Source of the DNA: Roseateles koreensis
Lineage (GTDB): Bacteria > Pseudomonadota > Gammaproteobacteria > Burkholderiales > Burkholderiaceae_C
Direction of reading: 5' to 3'
Assembly (NCBI RefSeq): GCF_028595305.1
Contig: NZ_JAQQXS010000016.1
Span: forward strand, 1 to 64,000
Length of the DNA: 64,000 nt
A program made the translations under genes and the position numbers. The notes beneath the pieces are model-generated. The model worked only from the letters and a program-made list of their open reading frames with translations, had not been told where the DNA came from and did no database searches. This document shows, in pieces, positions 28,909 through 39,533 of this stretch (within the stretch, counting starts at the first letter, position 1; each line of letters opens with the position of its first letter).

Positions 28909-29442
28909 ATGTCCCGCGTTGGAAAAATGCCGGTCGCCATCCCGCAAGGTGTGGACGTTACGGTGACTGCTGAGCAAATCAGCATCAAAGGTTCGCTCGG
29001 CACGCTGGTTCGCCCAGCCAACAGCCTGGTGTCGATCAAGAACGAAGGCGGCAAGCTGAGCTTTGCCCCTACGAATGATTCGACCGCTGCTGATGCTATG
29101 AGCGGCACGGTGCGCGCACTGGTGGCCAATATGGTCGTCGGCGTGAGCAAGGGTTTCGAGCGCAAGCTGAACCTGGTTGGCGTGGGCTTTCGTGCCCAGG
29201 CTCAAGGCCAGAAGCTGAACCTGCAAATCGGTTTCTCTCACCCTGTGGTGAAAGACATGCCGGCTGGCATCAAGGTTGAGTGCCCGACCCAGACCGAAAT
29301 CCTGATCAAGGGCTCGGACGCTCAAGTGGTCGGTCAGATCGCCGCCGAAGTGCGCGCCTTCCGTCCGCCAGAGCCCTACAAGGGCAAGGGCATCCGCTAT
29401 TCTGACGAAAAGGTCTCTCTCAAAGAGACCAAGAAGAAGTAA
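28909..29442 (+). CDS. rplF: 50S ribosomal protein L6
   Basis: L6 lies near the sarcin-ricin loop and supports factor binding. The 177-residue product starts [20 protein letters not shown], has two similar domains, and carries the conserved [16 protein letters not shown] near 152-167. AAGGAGATATAACA is a strong start signal. rplR follows after 11 bases. Confidence 0.98.
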   Translation: MSRVGKMPVAIPQGVDVTVTAEQISIKGSLGTLVRPANSLVSIKNEGGKLSFAPTNDSTAADAMSGTVRALVANMVVGVSKGFERKLNLVGVGFRAQAQGQKLNLQIGFSHPVVKDMPAGIKVECPTQTEILIKGSDAQVVGQIAAEVRAFRPPEPYKGKGIRYSDEKVSLKETKKK

Positions 29443-29453
29443 GGAGCAGCGCA

Positions 29454-29819
29454 ATGTTGACCAAAAAAGAACAGCGCATCCGTCGCTCACGTCAGACCCG
29501 GGCTCGTATCGCCGTTCAGCGCGCTGTGCGCTTGACGGTGTTCCGCTCCAACCTGCACATCTATGCTGCCGTCATTTCCGACGATGGCACCCGTGTGTTG
29601 GCCAGCGCATCGACGGCCGAAAAGGCTGTCCGCGAGCAACTCGGTGGTTCCGGCAAGGGCGGCAACGTCGCTGCTGCGACACTGATTGGCAAGCGCATCG
29701 CCGAAAAGGCGAAGGCTGCTGGCGTCGAGAAGGTTGCTTTCGACCGCGCAGGCTTCGCCTACCACGGCCGTATCAAGGCCCTGGCCGAAGCAGCCCGCGA
29801 AGCCGGTCTGCAGTTCTGA
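29454..29819 (+). CDS. rplR: 50S ribosomal protein L18
   Basis: L18 brings 5S rRNA into the 50S subunit with L5. The 121-residue product contains [20 protein letters not shown] near 26-45 and ends in the typical [24 protein letters not shown]-type segment. AAGGAGCAGCGCA precedes the ATG. Confidence 0.98.
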   Translation: MLTKKEQRIRRSRQTRARIAVQRAVRLTVFRSNLHIYAAVISDDGTRVLASASTAEKAVREQLGGSGKGGNVAAATLIGKRIAEKAKAAGVEKVAFDRAGFAYHGRIKALAEAAREAGLQF

Positions 29820-29837
29820 CGCACAAAGGAATTCGAA

Positions 29838-30356
29838 ATGGCAAAGTTTCAACCCCGCGTTCAGACCGAAGGCAATGACGACGGCCTGAAGGAAAAGATG
29901 ATCGCGATCAACCGCGTCACCAAAGTTGTGAAGGGCGGCCGCACGCTGTCTTTCGCAGCGCTGACGGTGGTCGGTGATGGCGCAGGTCGTATCGGCATGG
30001 GCAAAGGCAAGGCGAAGGAAGTTCCTGTCGCCGTGCAAAAGGCCATGGAATCGGCTCGTCGCAACATGATCAAAGTTGATCTGCGCAATGGTTCGATCCA
30101 CCACAACGTGGTGGGCGAGCACGGTGCTTCCCACGTGATGATGGTGCCCGCTTCGGCTGGTACTGGCGTCATCGCCGGTGGCCCAATGCGCGCAGTCTTC
30201 GAAGTCATGGGCGTGACCGACATCGTGACCAAGAGCCACGGTTCGACCAACCCTTACAACTTGGTGCGTGCCACACTGGACGCTCTGAAGCGTTCCACGA
30301 CGGCTTCGGAAGTTGCTGCCAAGCGCGGCAAGTCGGTCGAAGAAATTCTCGGCTGA
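29838..30356 (+). CDS. rpsE: 30S ribosomal protein S5
   Basis: S5 acts in decoding accuracy and at the mRNA entry channel. The 172-residue product has [20 protein letters not shown] near 16-35, including the loop where spectinomycin-resistance changes occur (unaltered here), and the C-terminal [20 protein letters not shown] near 117-136. AAAGGAATTCG precedes the ATG. Confidence 0.98.
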   Translation: MAKFQPRVQTEGNDDGLKEKMIAINRVTKVVKGGRTLSFAALTVVGDGAGRIGMGKGKAKEVPVAVQKAMESARRNMIKVDLRNGSIHHNVVGEHGASHVMMVPASAGTGVIAGGPMRAVFEVMGVTDIVTKSHGSTNPYNLVRATLDALKRSTTASEVAAKRGKSVEEILG

Positions 30357-30378
30357 TCCGGCTGTACTGGAGAGACAC

Positions 30379-30561
30379 ATGTCTGACAAGAAAACTGTAA
30401 CCGTCAAGCTGGTTCGCAGCCCCATCGGCACCCGTGCTTCGCACCGTGCCACGGTGGTTGGCCTCGGCTTGCGCAAGCTGAACAGCACCAGCGTGTTGGA
30501 AGACACGCCTGCGGTTCGCGGCATGATCAACAAGATCGCCTACCTCGTGCAGGTGCTGTAA
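30379..30561 (+). CDS. rpmD: 50S ribosomal protein L30
   Basis: A 60-residue small subunit starting [20 protein letters not shown], with the family motif [20 protein letters not shown] near 24-43. ATG 30379 follows CTGGAGAGACAC; the longer frame from 30313 overlaps rpsE and is rejected. rplO is 27 bases downstream. Confidence 0.97.
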   Translation: MSDKKTVTVKLVRSPIGTRASHRATVVGLGLRKLNSTSVLEDTPAVRGMINKIAYLVQVL

Positions 30562-30588
30562 GCGCCATCACGAAAAGAGGACAAGAAG

Positions 30589-31020
30589 ATGCAACTCAAT
30601 ACCATTCAGCCCGCAGCTGGTGCCAAGCACAGCAAGCGTCGTGTTGGACGTGGCATCGGCTCCGGCTTGGGTAAAACCGCCGGCCGTGGTCACAAGGGCC
30701 AAAAGTCGCGTGCTGGCGGCTACCACAAGGTGGGCTTTGAAGGCGGTCAAATGCCTTTGCAGCGTCGCCTGCCCAAGCGCGGTTTCAAGTCGACGACTCT
30801 GAAGTTCAACGCTGAGATCAACCTCGACGACCTGCAGGCTTTGGCCGGCGACGAGATCGATCTGTTGACACTGAAGGCTGTCGGCCTGGTGCCCGAGCTG
30901 GCTCGCAATGCCAAGGTCATTCTGTCTGGCTCCATCAGCCGCAAGGTCACGCTGAAGGGCGTGTCTGCGACGGCCGGTGCCAAGGCTGCGATCGAAGCCG
31001 CTGGCGGCTCGGTTGCCTAA
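30589..31020 (+). CDS. rplO: 50S ribosomal protein L15
   Basis: L15 is a late assembly protein. The 143-residue product starts [20 protein letters not shown] and has the Gly/Arg/Lys-rich N-terminal extension ([20 protein letters not shown] near 21-40) that threads into 23S rRNA. AAAGAGGACAAG precedes the ATG. secY starts 19 bases after its stop. Confidence 0.98.
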   Translation: MQLNTIQPAAGAKHSKRRVGRGIGSGLGKTAGRGHKGQKSRAGGYHKVGFEGGQMPLQRRLPKRGFKSTTLKFNAEINLDDLQALAGDEIDLLTLKAVGLVPELARNAKVILSGSISRKVTLKGVSATAGAKAAIEAAGGSVA

Positions 31021-31039
31021 ATAGAACGGCAAGGGAACT

Positions 31040-32350
31040 GTGGCTACCAACGCAAACCAACTGGCCAAGAGCGGCAAGTTCGGCGACTTGCGTCGCCGCC
31101 TGGTGTTTCTTTTGTTGGCGCTCGTCGTGTACCGCATCGGGGCTCATATCCCCGTGCCCGGTATCGATCCTGGCCAGCTGAAGCAGTTCTTCAAGGGTCA
31201 GGAAGGTGGCATCCTGTCCCTGTTCAATATGTTTTCGGGCGGTGCGTTGTCGCGCTTTACCGTCTTCGCGCTGGGCATTACGCCCTACATTTCGGCCTCC
31301 ATCGTCATCCAGCTGATGACGTATGTGGTGCCGGCCTTGGAAGCGCTGAAGAAGGAAGGCGAAGCAGGGCGTCGCAAGATCACGCAGTACACGCGTTACG
31401 GCACATTGGGCCTGGCTATTTTTCAGTCGCTGAGCATTGCTCTGGCGCTGGAGAGTTCGGCAGGTTTGGTGATCAACCCCGGGTTTGGATTCCGCCTTAC
31501 GGCAGTGTCCAGCTTGGTCGCTGGCACCATGTTCCTGATGTGGTTGGGCGAGCAAATTACTGAGCGTGGCTTGGGCAACGGGATCTCGATCCTGATCTTC
31601 GGCGGTATCGCTGCAGGTTTGCCCGGTGCGATTGGTGGTTTGCTGGGTCTGGTGCAAACCGGCGCCATGGGTCCTGTTTCTTCACTGTTCATCGTGGCCA
31701 TTGTGGTGGCGGTGACGTATCTGGTGGTGTTCGTCGAGCGCGGTCAGCGCAAGATCTTGGTGAACTATGCCAAGCGCCAGGTGGGAAACAAGGTCTATGG
31801 GGGTCAAAGCTCGCACCTGCCGCTCAAGCTCAATATGTCGGGCGTGATTCCACCGATCTTCGCGTCGTCTATCATCTTGCTGCCAACCACCATGGTGAGT
31901 TGGTTTGCAACCGGTGACAGCATGCGCTGGTTGAAGAATATTGCGGATATGTTGCATCCCGGTCAGCCCATTTATGTGCTGCTGTATGCATCAGCCATTG
32001 TGTTCTTCTGCTTCTTCTACACGGCGCTTGTTTTCAATAGCCGCGAGACCGCAGACAACCTGAAGAAGAGTGGTGCGTTCATTCCGGGCATTCGCCCGGG
32101 TGAGCAGACCGCAAAGCATATTGACAAGATCTTGTCCCGTTTGACCTTGGCTGGCGCCATCTACATCACCGGTGTGTGCTTGTTGCCAGAGTTCTTGACC
32201 TTGAAGTACAACGTGCCCTTCTATTTTGGCGGCACCTCCTTGTTGATCATTGTTGTGGTCACCATGGACTTCTGGGCTCAAGTGCAGTCTTACGTGATGA
32301 GCCAGCAGTACGAGTCGCTGCTGAAAAAGTCGAATTTCAAGGCCAGCTGA
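31040..32350 (+). CDS. secY: Preprotein translocase subunit SecY (GTG start)
   Basis: SecY is the channel of the inner-membrane SecYEG translocon. The 436-residue product has ten hydrophobic segments. The first follows [20 protein letters not shown], and the conserved loops [15 protein letters not shown] and [15 protein letters not shown] are cytosolic. Translation starts at GTG 31040 behind AAGGGAACT. Placement at the end of the spc block matches E. coli and keeps SecY with the ribosomal genes. Confidence 0.98.
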   Translation: MATNANQLAKSGKFGDLRRRLVFLLLALVVYRIGAHIPVPGIDPGQLKQFFKGQEGGILSLFNMFSGGALSRFTVFALGITPYISASIVIQLMTYVVPALEALKKEGEAGRRKITQYTRYGTLGLAIFQSLSIALALESSAGLVINPGFGFRLTAVSSLVAGTMFLMWLGEQITERGLGNGISILIFGGIAAGLPGAIGGLLGLVQTGAMGPVSSLFIVAIVVAVTYLVVFVERGQRKILVNYAKRQVGNKVYGGQSSHLPLKLNMSGVIPPIFASSIILLPTTMVSWFATGDSMRWLKNIADMLHPGQPIYVLLYASAIVFFCFFYTALVFNSRETADNLKKSGAFIPGIRPGEQTAKHIDKILSRLTLAGAIYITGVCLLPEFLTLKYNVPFYFGGTSLLIIVVVTMDFWAQVQSYVMSQQYESLLKKSNFKAS

Positions 32351-32399
32351 AAAGCTGAGTCAACGTTTAACCAATTTCCATCAGAACAGAAACGAAGGC

Positions 32400-32618
32400 A
32401 TGGCGAAAGACGACGTCATTCAGATGCAAGGCGAGATTCTTGAGAATCTTCCTAATGCCACGTTTCGTGTGAAGCTGGAGAACGGGCACGTGGTTCTCGG
32501 TCACATCTCGGGCAAGATGCGTATGCACTACATCCGCATTCTGCCTGGTGACAAAGTCACCGTGGAATTAACCCCGTACGATTTAAGTCGTGCTCGCATC
32601 GTGTTCCGGGCGAAGTGA
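32400..32618 (+). CDS. infA: Translation initiation factor IF-1
   Basis: IF-1 occupies the ribosomal A site during initiation. The 72-residue S1-like OB fold contains [20 protein letters not shown] and [20 protein letters not shown]. Unlike in E. coli, where infA is elsewhere, it stands between secY and rpmJ, as is usual in betaproteobacteria. AACGAAGGC precedes the ATG. Confidence 0.98.
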   Translation: MAKDDVIQMQGEILENLPNATFRVKLENGHVVLGHISGKMRMHYIRILPGDKVTVELTPYDLSRARIVFRAK

Positions 32619-32678
32619 GCTTTTCTTTTCCCCGGGTTTCGCGCTGAGAGCGCTTTTGAGTAGGTCAAGGAGCAGACT

Positions 32679-32792
32679 ATGAAAGTTTCGGCATCCGTCA
32701 AGCCGATGTGCCGCAATTGCAAAGTCATCCGTCGCAAGGGCGTGGTGCGTGTGATCTGTACCGATCCGCGCCACAAACAGCGTCAGGGCTGA
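32679..32792 (+). CDS. rpmJ: 50S ribosomal protein L36
   Basis: A 37-residue protein, [20 protein letters not shown] followed by 17 more residues ending HKQRQG. The zinc-binding set Cys11, Cys14, Cys27 and His32 is complete, so this is the zinc form. CAAGGAGCAG is a clear ribosome-binding site. The gene is too short for most ORF finders but its position between infA and rpsM is standard. Confidence 0.96.
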   Translation: MKVSASVKPMCRNCKVIRRKGVVRVICTDPRHKQRQG

Positions 32793-32825
32793 TTGCTGCA
32801 TTAACGAGCGAATTAGAGGACGCAA

Positions 32826-33191
32826 ATGGCACGTATTGCTGGTATTAATATTCCGCCGCAAAAGCACACTGAGATTGGTCTGACTTCGATCTACGGCATC
32901 GGCCGTACGACCGCTCAGAAGATCTGCACGACTTGCGGCATTCCTTTCGACAAGAAGGTCAAAGACCTCACCGACGCTGATCTGGAAAAGATCCGTGACG
33001 AAGTGGGCCGCATGACCATCGAGGGCGATCTTCGCCGCGAAATGTCGATCAACATCAAGCGTTTGATGGACCTCGGTTGCTACCGCGGTTTCCGTCATCG
33101 CCGCGGTCTGCCGATGCGCGGTCAGCGCACCCGCACGAACGCTCGCACTCGTAAGGGCCCTCGCAAGTCGGCCGCTACGGGCAAGAAGTGA
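32826..33191 (+). CDS. rpsM: 30S ribosomal protein S13
   Basis: S13 forms intersubunit bridges in the 30S head and contacts the P-site tRNA. The 121-residue product starts [20 protein letters not shown] and ends with the conserved [17 protein letters not shown] tail near 100-116. AGAGGACGCAA lies upstream. First gene of the alpha block; no separate promoter is obvious before it. Confidence 0.98.
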   Translation: MARIAGINIPPQKHTEIGLTSIYGIGRTTAQKICTTCGIPFDKKVKDLTDADLEKIRDEVGRMTIEGDLRREMSINIKRLMDLGCYRGFRHRRGLPMRGQRTRTNARTRKGPRKSAATGKK

Positions 33192-33220
33192 TCTGCGCTA
33201 AGCATTGAAAGAAGGTCAAG

Positions 33221-33625
33221 ATGGCAAAAGCACCCAATAACTCGGCTGCGCAGCGCGTTCGCAAGAAGGTTCGCAAGAACGTCGCCGATGGCATTGCACA
33301 CGTTCACGCGTCGTTCAATAACACGATCATCACGATCACCGACCGCCAAGGCGGCGCACTGTCCTGGGCTTCCAGCGGTGGACAAGGCTTCAAGGGCTCG
33401 CGCAAGTCGACGCCTTTCGCAGCCCAAGTCGCTGCTGAGGTCGCTGGCCGTGCGGCTCAAGATCAAGGCATCAAGAATCTGGATGTCAAGATCAAGGGCC
33501 CAGGTCCTGGTCGTGAGTCCTCAGTGCGCGCTTTGGGCGCCCTGGGTATTCGGATCAATTCGATCTCTGACGTGACGCCCGTGCCGCACAACGGCTGCCG
33601 TCCGCAAAAGCGTCGTCGTATCTAA
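33221..33625 (+). CDS. rpsK: 30S ribosomal protein S11
   Basis: S11 lies on the 30S platform near the E-site mRNA. The 134-residue product contains [20 protein letters not shown] near 21-40 and ends [17 protein letters not shown], including the Asn-Gly pair that can form isoaspartate. GAAGGTCAAG precedes the ATG. A 273-base gap follows before rpsD. Confidence 0.98.
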   Translation: MAKAPNNSAAQRVRKKVRKNVADGIAHVHASFNNTIITITDRQGGALSWASSGGQGFKGSRKSTPFAAQVAAEVAGRAAQDQGIKNLDVKIKGPGPGRESSVRALGALGIRINSISDVTPVPHNGCRPQKRRRI

Positions 33626-33898
33626 GGGTATTCCCCTTTGATGCGGAAGATGCGATAATCGACGTTTCCCCGCGCCGGCGGGCACGCAAGTGCCACGCCG
33701 GCCGTTTCGTTGAAGTTTTTCCGTAAGTTTGTCGTATTGGTTTTTGCCCAAGACCTTGCCTTGGCAAAGTCTTGATGGGGCAAACCAAGTATTTTGAAGA
33801 CCACCGTCTGAGCCGATAAAAACACTGGCCAGACTCGCGTGTGTTGCCTGGCTTCGTGGCCGGCGTGATGCACGTCAGATTGATTAAGGACACGCAAA
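33626..33898 (+). promoter_or_regulatory. rpsK-rpsD intergenic leader
   Basis: 273 bases without a gene. The clearest element is the GC-rich inverted repeat GCCGGCG/CGCCGGC in about 33675-33702. A GATAAT hexamer at about 33654 could be a -10 box, but I see no good -35 partner. In E. coli S4 represses the alpha operon; this long leader directly before rpsD would be a place for such control, without direct evidence here. Confidence 0.35.
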
Positions 33899-34522
33899 GT
33901 GGCACGTTACCTCGGCCCCAAGGCCAAACTTTCCCGCCGTGAAGGCACCGACCTGTTCCTGAAGAGCGCACGCCGCCCCATCAGCGACAAGGCCAAGTTC
34001 GACTCCAAGCCTGGCCAACATGGCCGCACTTCGGGCCAGCGCACCTCCGACTTCGGCCTGCAACTGCGTGAAAAGCAGAAGGTCAAGCGCATGTACGGTG
34101 TGCTGGAGCGTCAGTTCCGCCGCTATTTCGCCGAAGCCGAGCGCCGCAAGGGTTCGACCGGCACCAACCTGCTGACCCTGCTGGAGTCGCGCCTCGACAA
34201 CGTCGTGTATCGCATGGGCTTTGGCTCGACACGCGCCGAAGCACGTCAACTGGTTTCGCACAAGGGCATCACCGTGAACGGTGAAGTCGTGAACATCGCT
34301 TCTTACCTGGTCAAAGCCGGCGACATCGTCGCTGTGCGCGAAAAGGCCAAGAAGCAGCTGCGCATCATCGACGCGCTGAAGTTGGCCGAGTCCATCGGCC
34401 TGCCTGCCTGGGTGACGGTTGACGCCACCAAGCTGGAAGGTGTGTTCAAGAAGGCGCCTGACCGTGATGAGTTCGGCGCTGAGATCAACGAATCGCTGAT
34501 CGTTGAGTTGTACTCGCGTTAA
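33899..34522 (+). CDS. rpsD: 30S ribosomal protein S4 (GTG start)
   Basis: S4 is a primary 16S rRNA-binding protein and an accuracy determinant. The 207-residue product starts [20 protein letters not shown] after GTG 33899 and carries the S4 RNA-binding domain with [20 protein letters not shown] near 98-117. AAGGACACGCAAA lies before the start. rpoA follows after 138 bases. Confidence 0.98.
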   Translation: MARYLGPKAKLSRREGTDLFLKSARRPISDKAKFDSKPGQHGRTSGQRTSDFGLQLREKQKVKRMYGVLERQFRRYFAEAERRKGSTGTNLLTLLESRLDNVVYRMGFGSTRAEARQLVSHKGITVNGEVVNIASYLVKAGDIVAVREKAKKQLRIIDALKLAESIGLPAWVTVDATKLEGVFKKAPDRDEFGAEINESLIVELYSR

Positions 34523-34660
34523 TCGTTTCGCTGTTGCCGGCAGCGCCCGCCAAGGGCCTGTCGGCGTTCCCTCGTCTGGGCTGGGCCTACCTTGGCTTTG
34601 CCCGGTTGGTCCCTCAGCCTTATCGGTGTAACGAACCGAGGGTATTGAAAGAAAGACCTC

Positions 34661-35650
34661 ATGCAAACAAATCTGCTCAAACCCAAATCCATCAATGTGG
34701 AGCCCCTCGGCGGTCATCGCGCGAAGGTCACGCTGGAACCGTTCGAACGCGGCTATGGCCACACGCTGGGCAATGCTCTGCGCCGTGTGCTGCTGTCTTC
34801 GATGGTGGGTTATGCGCCGACGGAAGTGACCATCGCTGGCGTTCTGCACGAGTACTCGGCTATCGACGGCGTGCAAGAAGACGTGGTTCACATCATGTTG
34901 AACCTCAAGGGCGTGGTGTTCCGTCTGCACAACCGTGAAGAAGTGACCCTGGTTCTGCGCAAGGAAGGTGAAGGCCCGGTGACGGCAGCCGATATCCAGA
35001 CGCCGCATGACGTCGAGATCATCAACCCTGAGCACGTCATCGCCCATCTGTCGCAAGGCGGCAAGCTTGACATGCAAATCAAGGTTGAAAAGGGTCGTGG
35101 CTATGTGCCCGGCACGATGCGCCGCTATGGCGATGAGCCGACCAAGTCGATCGGCCGCATCGTTCTGGACGCGTCTTTCTCGCCCGTGCGCCGCGTCAGC
35201 TATGCCGTCGAGAACGCCCGCGTTGAGCAGCGTACCGACCTGGACAAGCTGGTCATGGAAATCGAAACCAACGGTGCCATCTCGCCCGAGGAAGCGATCC
35301 GTGCTTCGGCCAAGATCTTGGTTGAACAACTCGCCGTCTTCGCGCAGCTGCAAGGCACCGACGTGGGCGACATCTTCGACCAGCCGGCCCAGCGTTCCAG
35401 CAGCTTCGATCCGATCTTGCTGCGCCCTGTGGACGAGCTCGAGTTGACCGTTCGTTCGGCCAACTGCCTGAAGGCCGAGAACATCTACTACATCGGCGAT
35501 CTGATCCAGCGCACCGAGACCGAGCTGCTGAAGACCCCCAATCTGGGTCGCAAGTCGCTCAACGAAATCAAGGAAGTGCTGGCTTCGCGCGGCCTGACTC
35601 TGGGCGCCCGCCTGGAAAACTGGCCCCCGCAAGGTCTGGACAAGCGCTGA
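34661..35650 (+). CDS. rpoA: DNA-directed RNA polymerase subunit alpha
   Basis: Alpha dimerises to start polymerase assembly and binds UP elements and activators. The 329-residue product has the N-terminal domain (1 to about 235, with [20 protein letters not shown] at 26-45), a flexible linker, and a C-terminal domain with [20 protein letters not shown] near 260-279 and the [19 protein letters not shown] helices. AAAGAAAGACCTC is a modest site before ATG 34661. Confidence 0.99.
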   Translation: MQTNLLKPKSINVEPLGGHRAKVTLEPFERGYGHTLGNALRRVLLSSMVGYAPTEVTIAGVLHEYSAIDGVQEDVVHIMLNLKGVVFRLHNREEVTLVLRKEGEGPVTAADIQTPHDVEIINPEHVIAHLSQGGKLDMQIKVEKGRGYVPGTMRRYGDEPTKSIGRIVLDASFSPVRRVSYAVENARVEQRTDLDKLVMEIETNGAISPEEAIRASAKILVEQLAVFAQLQGTDVGDIFDQPAQRSSSFDPILLRPVDELELTVRSANCLKAENIYYIGDLIQRTETELLKTPNLGRKSLNEIKEVLASRGLTLGARLENWPPQGLDKR

Positions 35651-35838
35651 TTGACTTCACCTCCGTAGGCGCTGTGCGCCGACCCTTTAAAGGGTTGCAC
35701 TCAGTCGCCCGGCAATGCCGGGTTCACGGGCGATGCGGGAGAAGACAAAATTTTTGAAAGTGGGTGGGTCAAACCACCCGGTGCCCCCGGGCAGTACCTG
35801 ATACGGCTGCTGGGATTAATCTAGAAAGGACTAGCACC

Positions 35839-36228
35839 ATGCGTCATCGTAACGGCCTCCGTAAACTCAACCGCACCAGCGAACACCGCAAAGCCATGTT
35901 GCGCAATATGTGCAACTCGCTGCTGCAGCACGAAGCCATCAAGACCACGGTCCCCAAGGCCAAGGAACTGCGCCGCGTGGTTGAGCCTCTGATCACCTTG
36001 GCCAAAGTGCCCACACTGGCCAATCGCCGTCTGGCTTTTGACCGCCTGCGTGATCGCGATATGGTCACCAAGCTGTTCAACGAACTGGGCCCGCGTTTCG
36101 CTGCCCGTCCGGGCGGCTATACCCGTATCTTGAAGATGGGCTTCCGCGTTGGCGACAATGCACCGATGGCCTATGTTGAGCTGGTGGATCGCGCTGAAGG
36201 CGAAACTGCTGGCGAAGCCGCAGAATAA
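35839..36228 (+). CDS. rplQ: 50S ribosomal protein L17
   Basis: L17 lies near the exit tunnel. The 129-residue product starts [20 protein letters not shown] and includes [20 protein letters not shown] near 73-92. ATG 35839 follows AGAAAGGACTAG; the frame open from 35764 is not conserved. The 188-base gap after rpoA contains palindromes (such as ACCCTTTAAAGGGT near 35682) but no gene. It is the last gene of the ribosomal superoperon. Confidence 0.98.
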   Translation: MRHRNGLRKLNRTSEHRKAMLRNMCNSLLQHEAIKTTVPKAKELRRVVEPLITLAKVPTLANRRLAFDRLRDRDMVTKLFNELGPRFAARPGGYTRILKMGFRVGDNAPMAYVELVDRAEGETAGEAAE

Positions 36229-36294
36229 TTTGTTTGGGGTCTCCCGCAAATTCTTGCAGCCACGTGCGCAAGGACTTGCAGGGGTACTGATTTG

Positions 36295-36325
36295 AAAAGG
36301 CCAGCTGCTCAGCTGGCCTTTTTTT
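36295..36325 (+). terminator. Intrinsic terminator after rplQ
   Basis: AAAAGGCCAGCTG 36295-36307 pairs perfectly with CAGCTGGCCTTTT 36310-36322, and the T-run extends to 36325. A very strong bidirectional-looking terminator ending the 36-kb ribosomal region. The 175 bases from here to dsbD show no gene. Confidence 0.94.
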
Positions 36326-36500
36326 GTTTGTATTTTGTTTGATGGCAGGTCTGCCCCGGTCTTGCAACAGACAAGGTCATCTCGGTGGTGGAAGATGCAC
36401 CCTGTGTTGACGCTGCGCTATCCTGGCCGAACGACAACCGCGCCCGCCTGCTTTTCGAGTTGACGCGCGCCTATATCGGCCCCATTTCTCTCCTGAATTC

Positions 36501-38384
36501 ATGACTCGTACACCTACATTCAACCGCCTAGTTTTCTGGATCGTGCTGGGCTTGGTCGGCGTATTGGGCTATTTCTCTGGGGCCCGGGCAGACGACTTTC
36601 TTGAGCCGGAGCAAGCCTTCAAGCTCCACGTTCAGGCGCTGGATGGACACCAGGTTCTGGTCACCTTTGACATTGCGCCCGGCTACTACATGTACCGGGA
36701 GCAATTCAAGGCGCAGGCGAGCGGCGCCACGCTGGGCGAGATTCAAATCCCCGCTGGCAAGTCCAAGTTCGACGAAACTTTTCAGAAAACTGTAGAAATC
36801 TACCGCGACGCGCTTCGGGTGCCCATCGTGGTGAGCCAAGCCGATGGCAAGTTCAAATTGACTGTCAGCGGCCAGGGCTGCGCGGACAAAGGCTTGTGCT
36901 ATCCGCCGATGACAGCCAATTTCGAGCTGAGCCTGGCTGATTTTGGTGGCGACGGACAGATCCAACGCATCGACGCGCTGGACCCTCTTGCTGCAACGCC
37001 CGCTGAGAAGTCGCTCTCCACTTTGCCCGCTGGGTCGATTCTGGCGGCTTCACCGGTCACAGAGACAGGGCGCTTGGACGCAGCCTTGCAATCGGGGCAC
37101 TTCTGGAGCGTAGTGGGCGTATTTTTTGTCGCAGGCCTGCTGCTGTCTCTGACGCCTTGTGTGCTGCCCATGCTGCCCATCTTGTCGTCGATCATCGTCG
37201 GCAGCGCCGAGGGCAAGAGCAGCCGTCGCCGGGGTCTCTTGCTTGCTGTGAGCTACTCCCTCGGCATGGCGCTGATCTACACCGCCTTGGGCGTTGCAGC
37301 CGGTTTGGCCGGTGAAGGTTTGGCGGCAACCTTGCAAAAGCCTTGGGTGCTGAGTGCCTTCGCCTTGGCCTTGGTGGCCTTTTCGTTGTCGATGTTTGGC
37401 GCGTATGAGTTGCAACTCCCCAGTGGGTTGTCGGGGGGCTTGTCGCAAGCCTCCCAGCGTCTGCCAGCCGGGCGTTTTGTGGGTGTTTTCGCCATGGGCG
37501 GTGTTTCGGCCTTGATCGTCAGCCCCTGCGTTGCAGCGCCGTTGGCAGGTGCCTTGCTCTACCTGAGCCAAACCCGCGACGTGATGTTGGGGGGCAGCGC
37601 GCTCTTTGCCTTGGCTTGCGGCATGAGTGTGCCTCTCTTGTTGCTCGGCGCCTCGGCCGGTAGCTTGTTGCCGCGGGCCGGTGCCTGGATGGACGAGGTC
37701 AAGCACTTCTTCGGCATGTTGTTGCTCGCCGTTGCCCTGTGGACCGTACAACCCATCTTGCCGGAAGGTGTCGCCCAGGCCTTGTGGGGTGCGCTGTTGA
37801 TCGGTGCTTCTGCGATGCTTGGCCTGTTTCAGCCGGCCCATGCCATTCACCGGCCCCGCACCTGGCTGCGCAAGACTGCGGCCGTGGTGTCTTTTGTCTT
37901 TGGCTTGCTTCAATTGGTGGGCGCGGCCAGCGGGGGCACTGATCCACTCAAACCTTTGGCAGGCCTTGCCCATGCCCAAGCCAAGACTTTGTCCGCTGAA
38001 GGCAATGCCGGCAAGGCTGATGACGGCGCCTTGCAGTTTCAGCGGGTGCACAACCTGGCCGAACTGGACGCCGCGCTCGCATCCGCCGGCAAGCCTGTTC
38101 TGCTCGACTTCTATGCAGATTGGTGCGTGTCGTGCAAAGAGATGGAGCGTTTCACCTTCAGCGACCCCACCGTGCGCCAACGCCTACACGGCGCCTTGCT
38201 GCTCAAGGTTGACGTCACCGACAACAGCCTTGCCGATCGCGCCCTGCTCAAACGATTCAAACTGTTTGGCCCGCCCGGCACCGTGTTCTTCGATGCACAA
38301 GGCCAAGAGCTCCCGGCGCAGCGCGTCATTGGCTTTCAAGGTCCAGAACAGTTCCTATCTTCATTAAAAGCCGCCGGTATCTAA
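36501..38384 (+). CDS. dsbD: Thiol:disulfide interchange protein DsbD
   Basis: DsbD carries electrons from cytoplasmic thioredoxin across the inner membrane to periplasmic DsbC, DsbG and cytochrome c maturation. The 627-residue product has a signal peptide (to about 30), an N-terminal domain with GCADKGLCYPP (Cys127, Cys133), an eight-helix core with LTPCVLPM (Cys220) and VSPCVAAPL (Cys343), and a C-terminal thioredoxin domain with WCVSC (Cys542, Cys545). All three redox pairs are intact. ATG 36501 lacks a strong ribosome-binding site. It stands alone between the rplQ terminator and the tRNA genes. Confidence 0.97.
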   Translation: MTRTPTFNRLVFWIVLGLVGVLGYFSGARADDFLEPEQAFKLHVQALDGHQVLVTFDIAPGYYMYREQFKAQASGATLGEIQIPAGKSKFDETFQKTVEIYRDALRVPIVVSQADGKFKLTVSGQGCADKGLCYPPMTANFELSLADFGGDGQIQRIDALDPLAATPAEKSLSTLPAGSILAASPVTETGRLDAALQSGHFWSVVGVFFVAGLLLSLTPCVLPMLPILSSIIVGSAEGKSSRRRGLLLAVSYSLGMALIYTALGVAAGLAGEGLAATLQKPWVLSAFALALVAFSLSMFGAYELQLPSGLSGGLSQASQRLPAGRFVGVFAMGGVSALIVSPCVAAPLAGALLYLSQTRDVMLGGSALFALACGMSVPLLLLGASAGSLLPRAGAWMDEVKHFFGMLLLAVALWTVQPILPEGVAQALWGALLIGASAMLGLFQPAHAIHRPRTWLRKTAAVVSFVFGLLQLVGAASGGTDPLKPLAGLAHAQAKTLSAEGNAGKADDGALQFQRVHNLAELDAALASAGKPVLLDFYADWCVSCKEMERFTFSDPTVRQRLHGALLLKVDVTDNSLADRALLKRFKLFGPPGTVFFDAQGQELPAQRVIGFQGPEQFLSSLKAAGI

Positions 38385-38422
38385 CGAAAGTCATGAAAGT
38401 GCGCTATACTGCTAGCTTCAGT

Positions 38423-38499
<77 letters not shown>

Positions 38500-38584
38500 A
38501 AGTTTTTAAAAGTTGTCATCCCTCTCGATGGCCTCTTTTCTTCCGAGTTCGATGTGACGAAATCGACCGGAACACCCGATCAGT

Positions 38585-38661
<77 letters not shown>

Positions 38662-38668
38662 AAAAATC

Positions 38669-38728
38669 GCAAGTAAATCAATTACTTGCCTTGTCAAGAC
38701 GCCAGCCATGAGGTTGGCGTCTTGCTTT
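38669..38728 (+). terminator. tRNA transcript 3' hairpins
   Basis: GCAAGTAA 38669-38676 pairs exactly with TTACTTGC 38682-38689, then CAAGACGCCA 38695-38704 pairs exactly with TGGCGTCTTG 38715-38724, followed by CTTTG. The second stem is strong but its T-run is short. Confidence 0.7.
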
Positions 38729-39056
38729 GTGGCCCCAAAATGGCCCATCCGTAGCCCGTGTGATCTGCCCCCAGGACGACGAGGCGCGAAAGCTCGCGCG
38801 AACTTGATCCTGAATGCAGCCGACCTCAAAGTCAATTGAGCAGCGATAGCGCGAGTTCAGTACATCGTGCAGCAGACATTCAACCCCGCTTGACTGGTCA
38901 AGTTCACTACGGCACTTCCGCTTTCTTGCACCTAGCCTCGCCTGGTTGGGAGGCTTCAAGCGAACAACGCGCCGTCGAACCTAGTTGACTTGCACCGAAG
39001 TGGTGCGAATCAGAGCAAAATACAGGTTTTGATGCGGACGTTCGTCATATCCTTGT
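38729..39056. other. Non-coding stretch after the tRNA genes
   Basis: 328 bases with no convincing ORF. A 5-bp hairpin, GCACC/GGTGC, lies at 38992-39006, close to the start of the truncated sigma-factor gene. The stretch lies immediately downstream of a tRNA gene where gene content becomes mosaic, but I found no attachment-site repeat or integrase. Confidence 0.4.
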
Positions 39057-39533
39057 GTGAACCCTCTGAATACTCCCGACCCAGACTGCCAAGCGGCGTT
39101 GCCCTGCCGGCCTCTTGCAGCCGTCGTGACTAGAGAGTGGTTTAGCGCCGAGGTGATGCCTCTTGAGCCTGCGCTCATGCGCCTGCTGAAGCGCCACTGG
39201 CGGCACCCAGATGATCTGCCCGATATGAGGCAGGAAATCTACGTGCGCGTGTTCGAGGCGGTAAAACGAGATGGCCTTCCGCTGTCGACGCCTGCCTTCG
39301 TATTTCAGTGCGCTCGAAATCTTCTAGTGGATCGTGCACGCCGTGCACAAGTGGTGTCCTTTGACACCGTTGCAGATCTGGAAGAACTTGAAGAGCAGCC
39401 TCAAGCAGACTTCACGCCGGAACAATTGGTAAACGCCACACAGGAACTTGCGCTCCTTGAATCTGCGCTTGATGACCTTACGCCCAGGCGCCGAGAAGTC
39501 CTGACCTTGCTAAAAGTCGGCTTGGTGGCTTAA
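39057..39533 (+). pseudogene. Truncated ECF sigma factor (FecI-like)
   Basis: 158 codons from GTG 39057 (another ATG at 39156). Sigma region 2 is clear: HPDDLPDMRQEIYVRVFEAV, then FQCARNLLVDRARR, near 51-70 and 93-106. The protein runs to LTPRRREVLTLLKV, where sigma region 4 should begin, and then stops (GLVA) instead of giving the 45 or so residues of the DNA-binding helix-turn-helix. Without region 4 it could not recognise a -35 box, so it is very likely a deletion remnant. No FecR or receptor gene follows. An inverted repeat starts exactly at the stop. Confidence 0.75.
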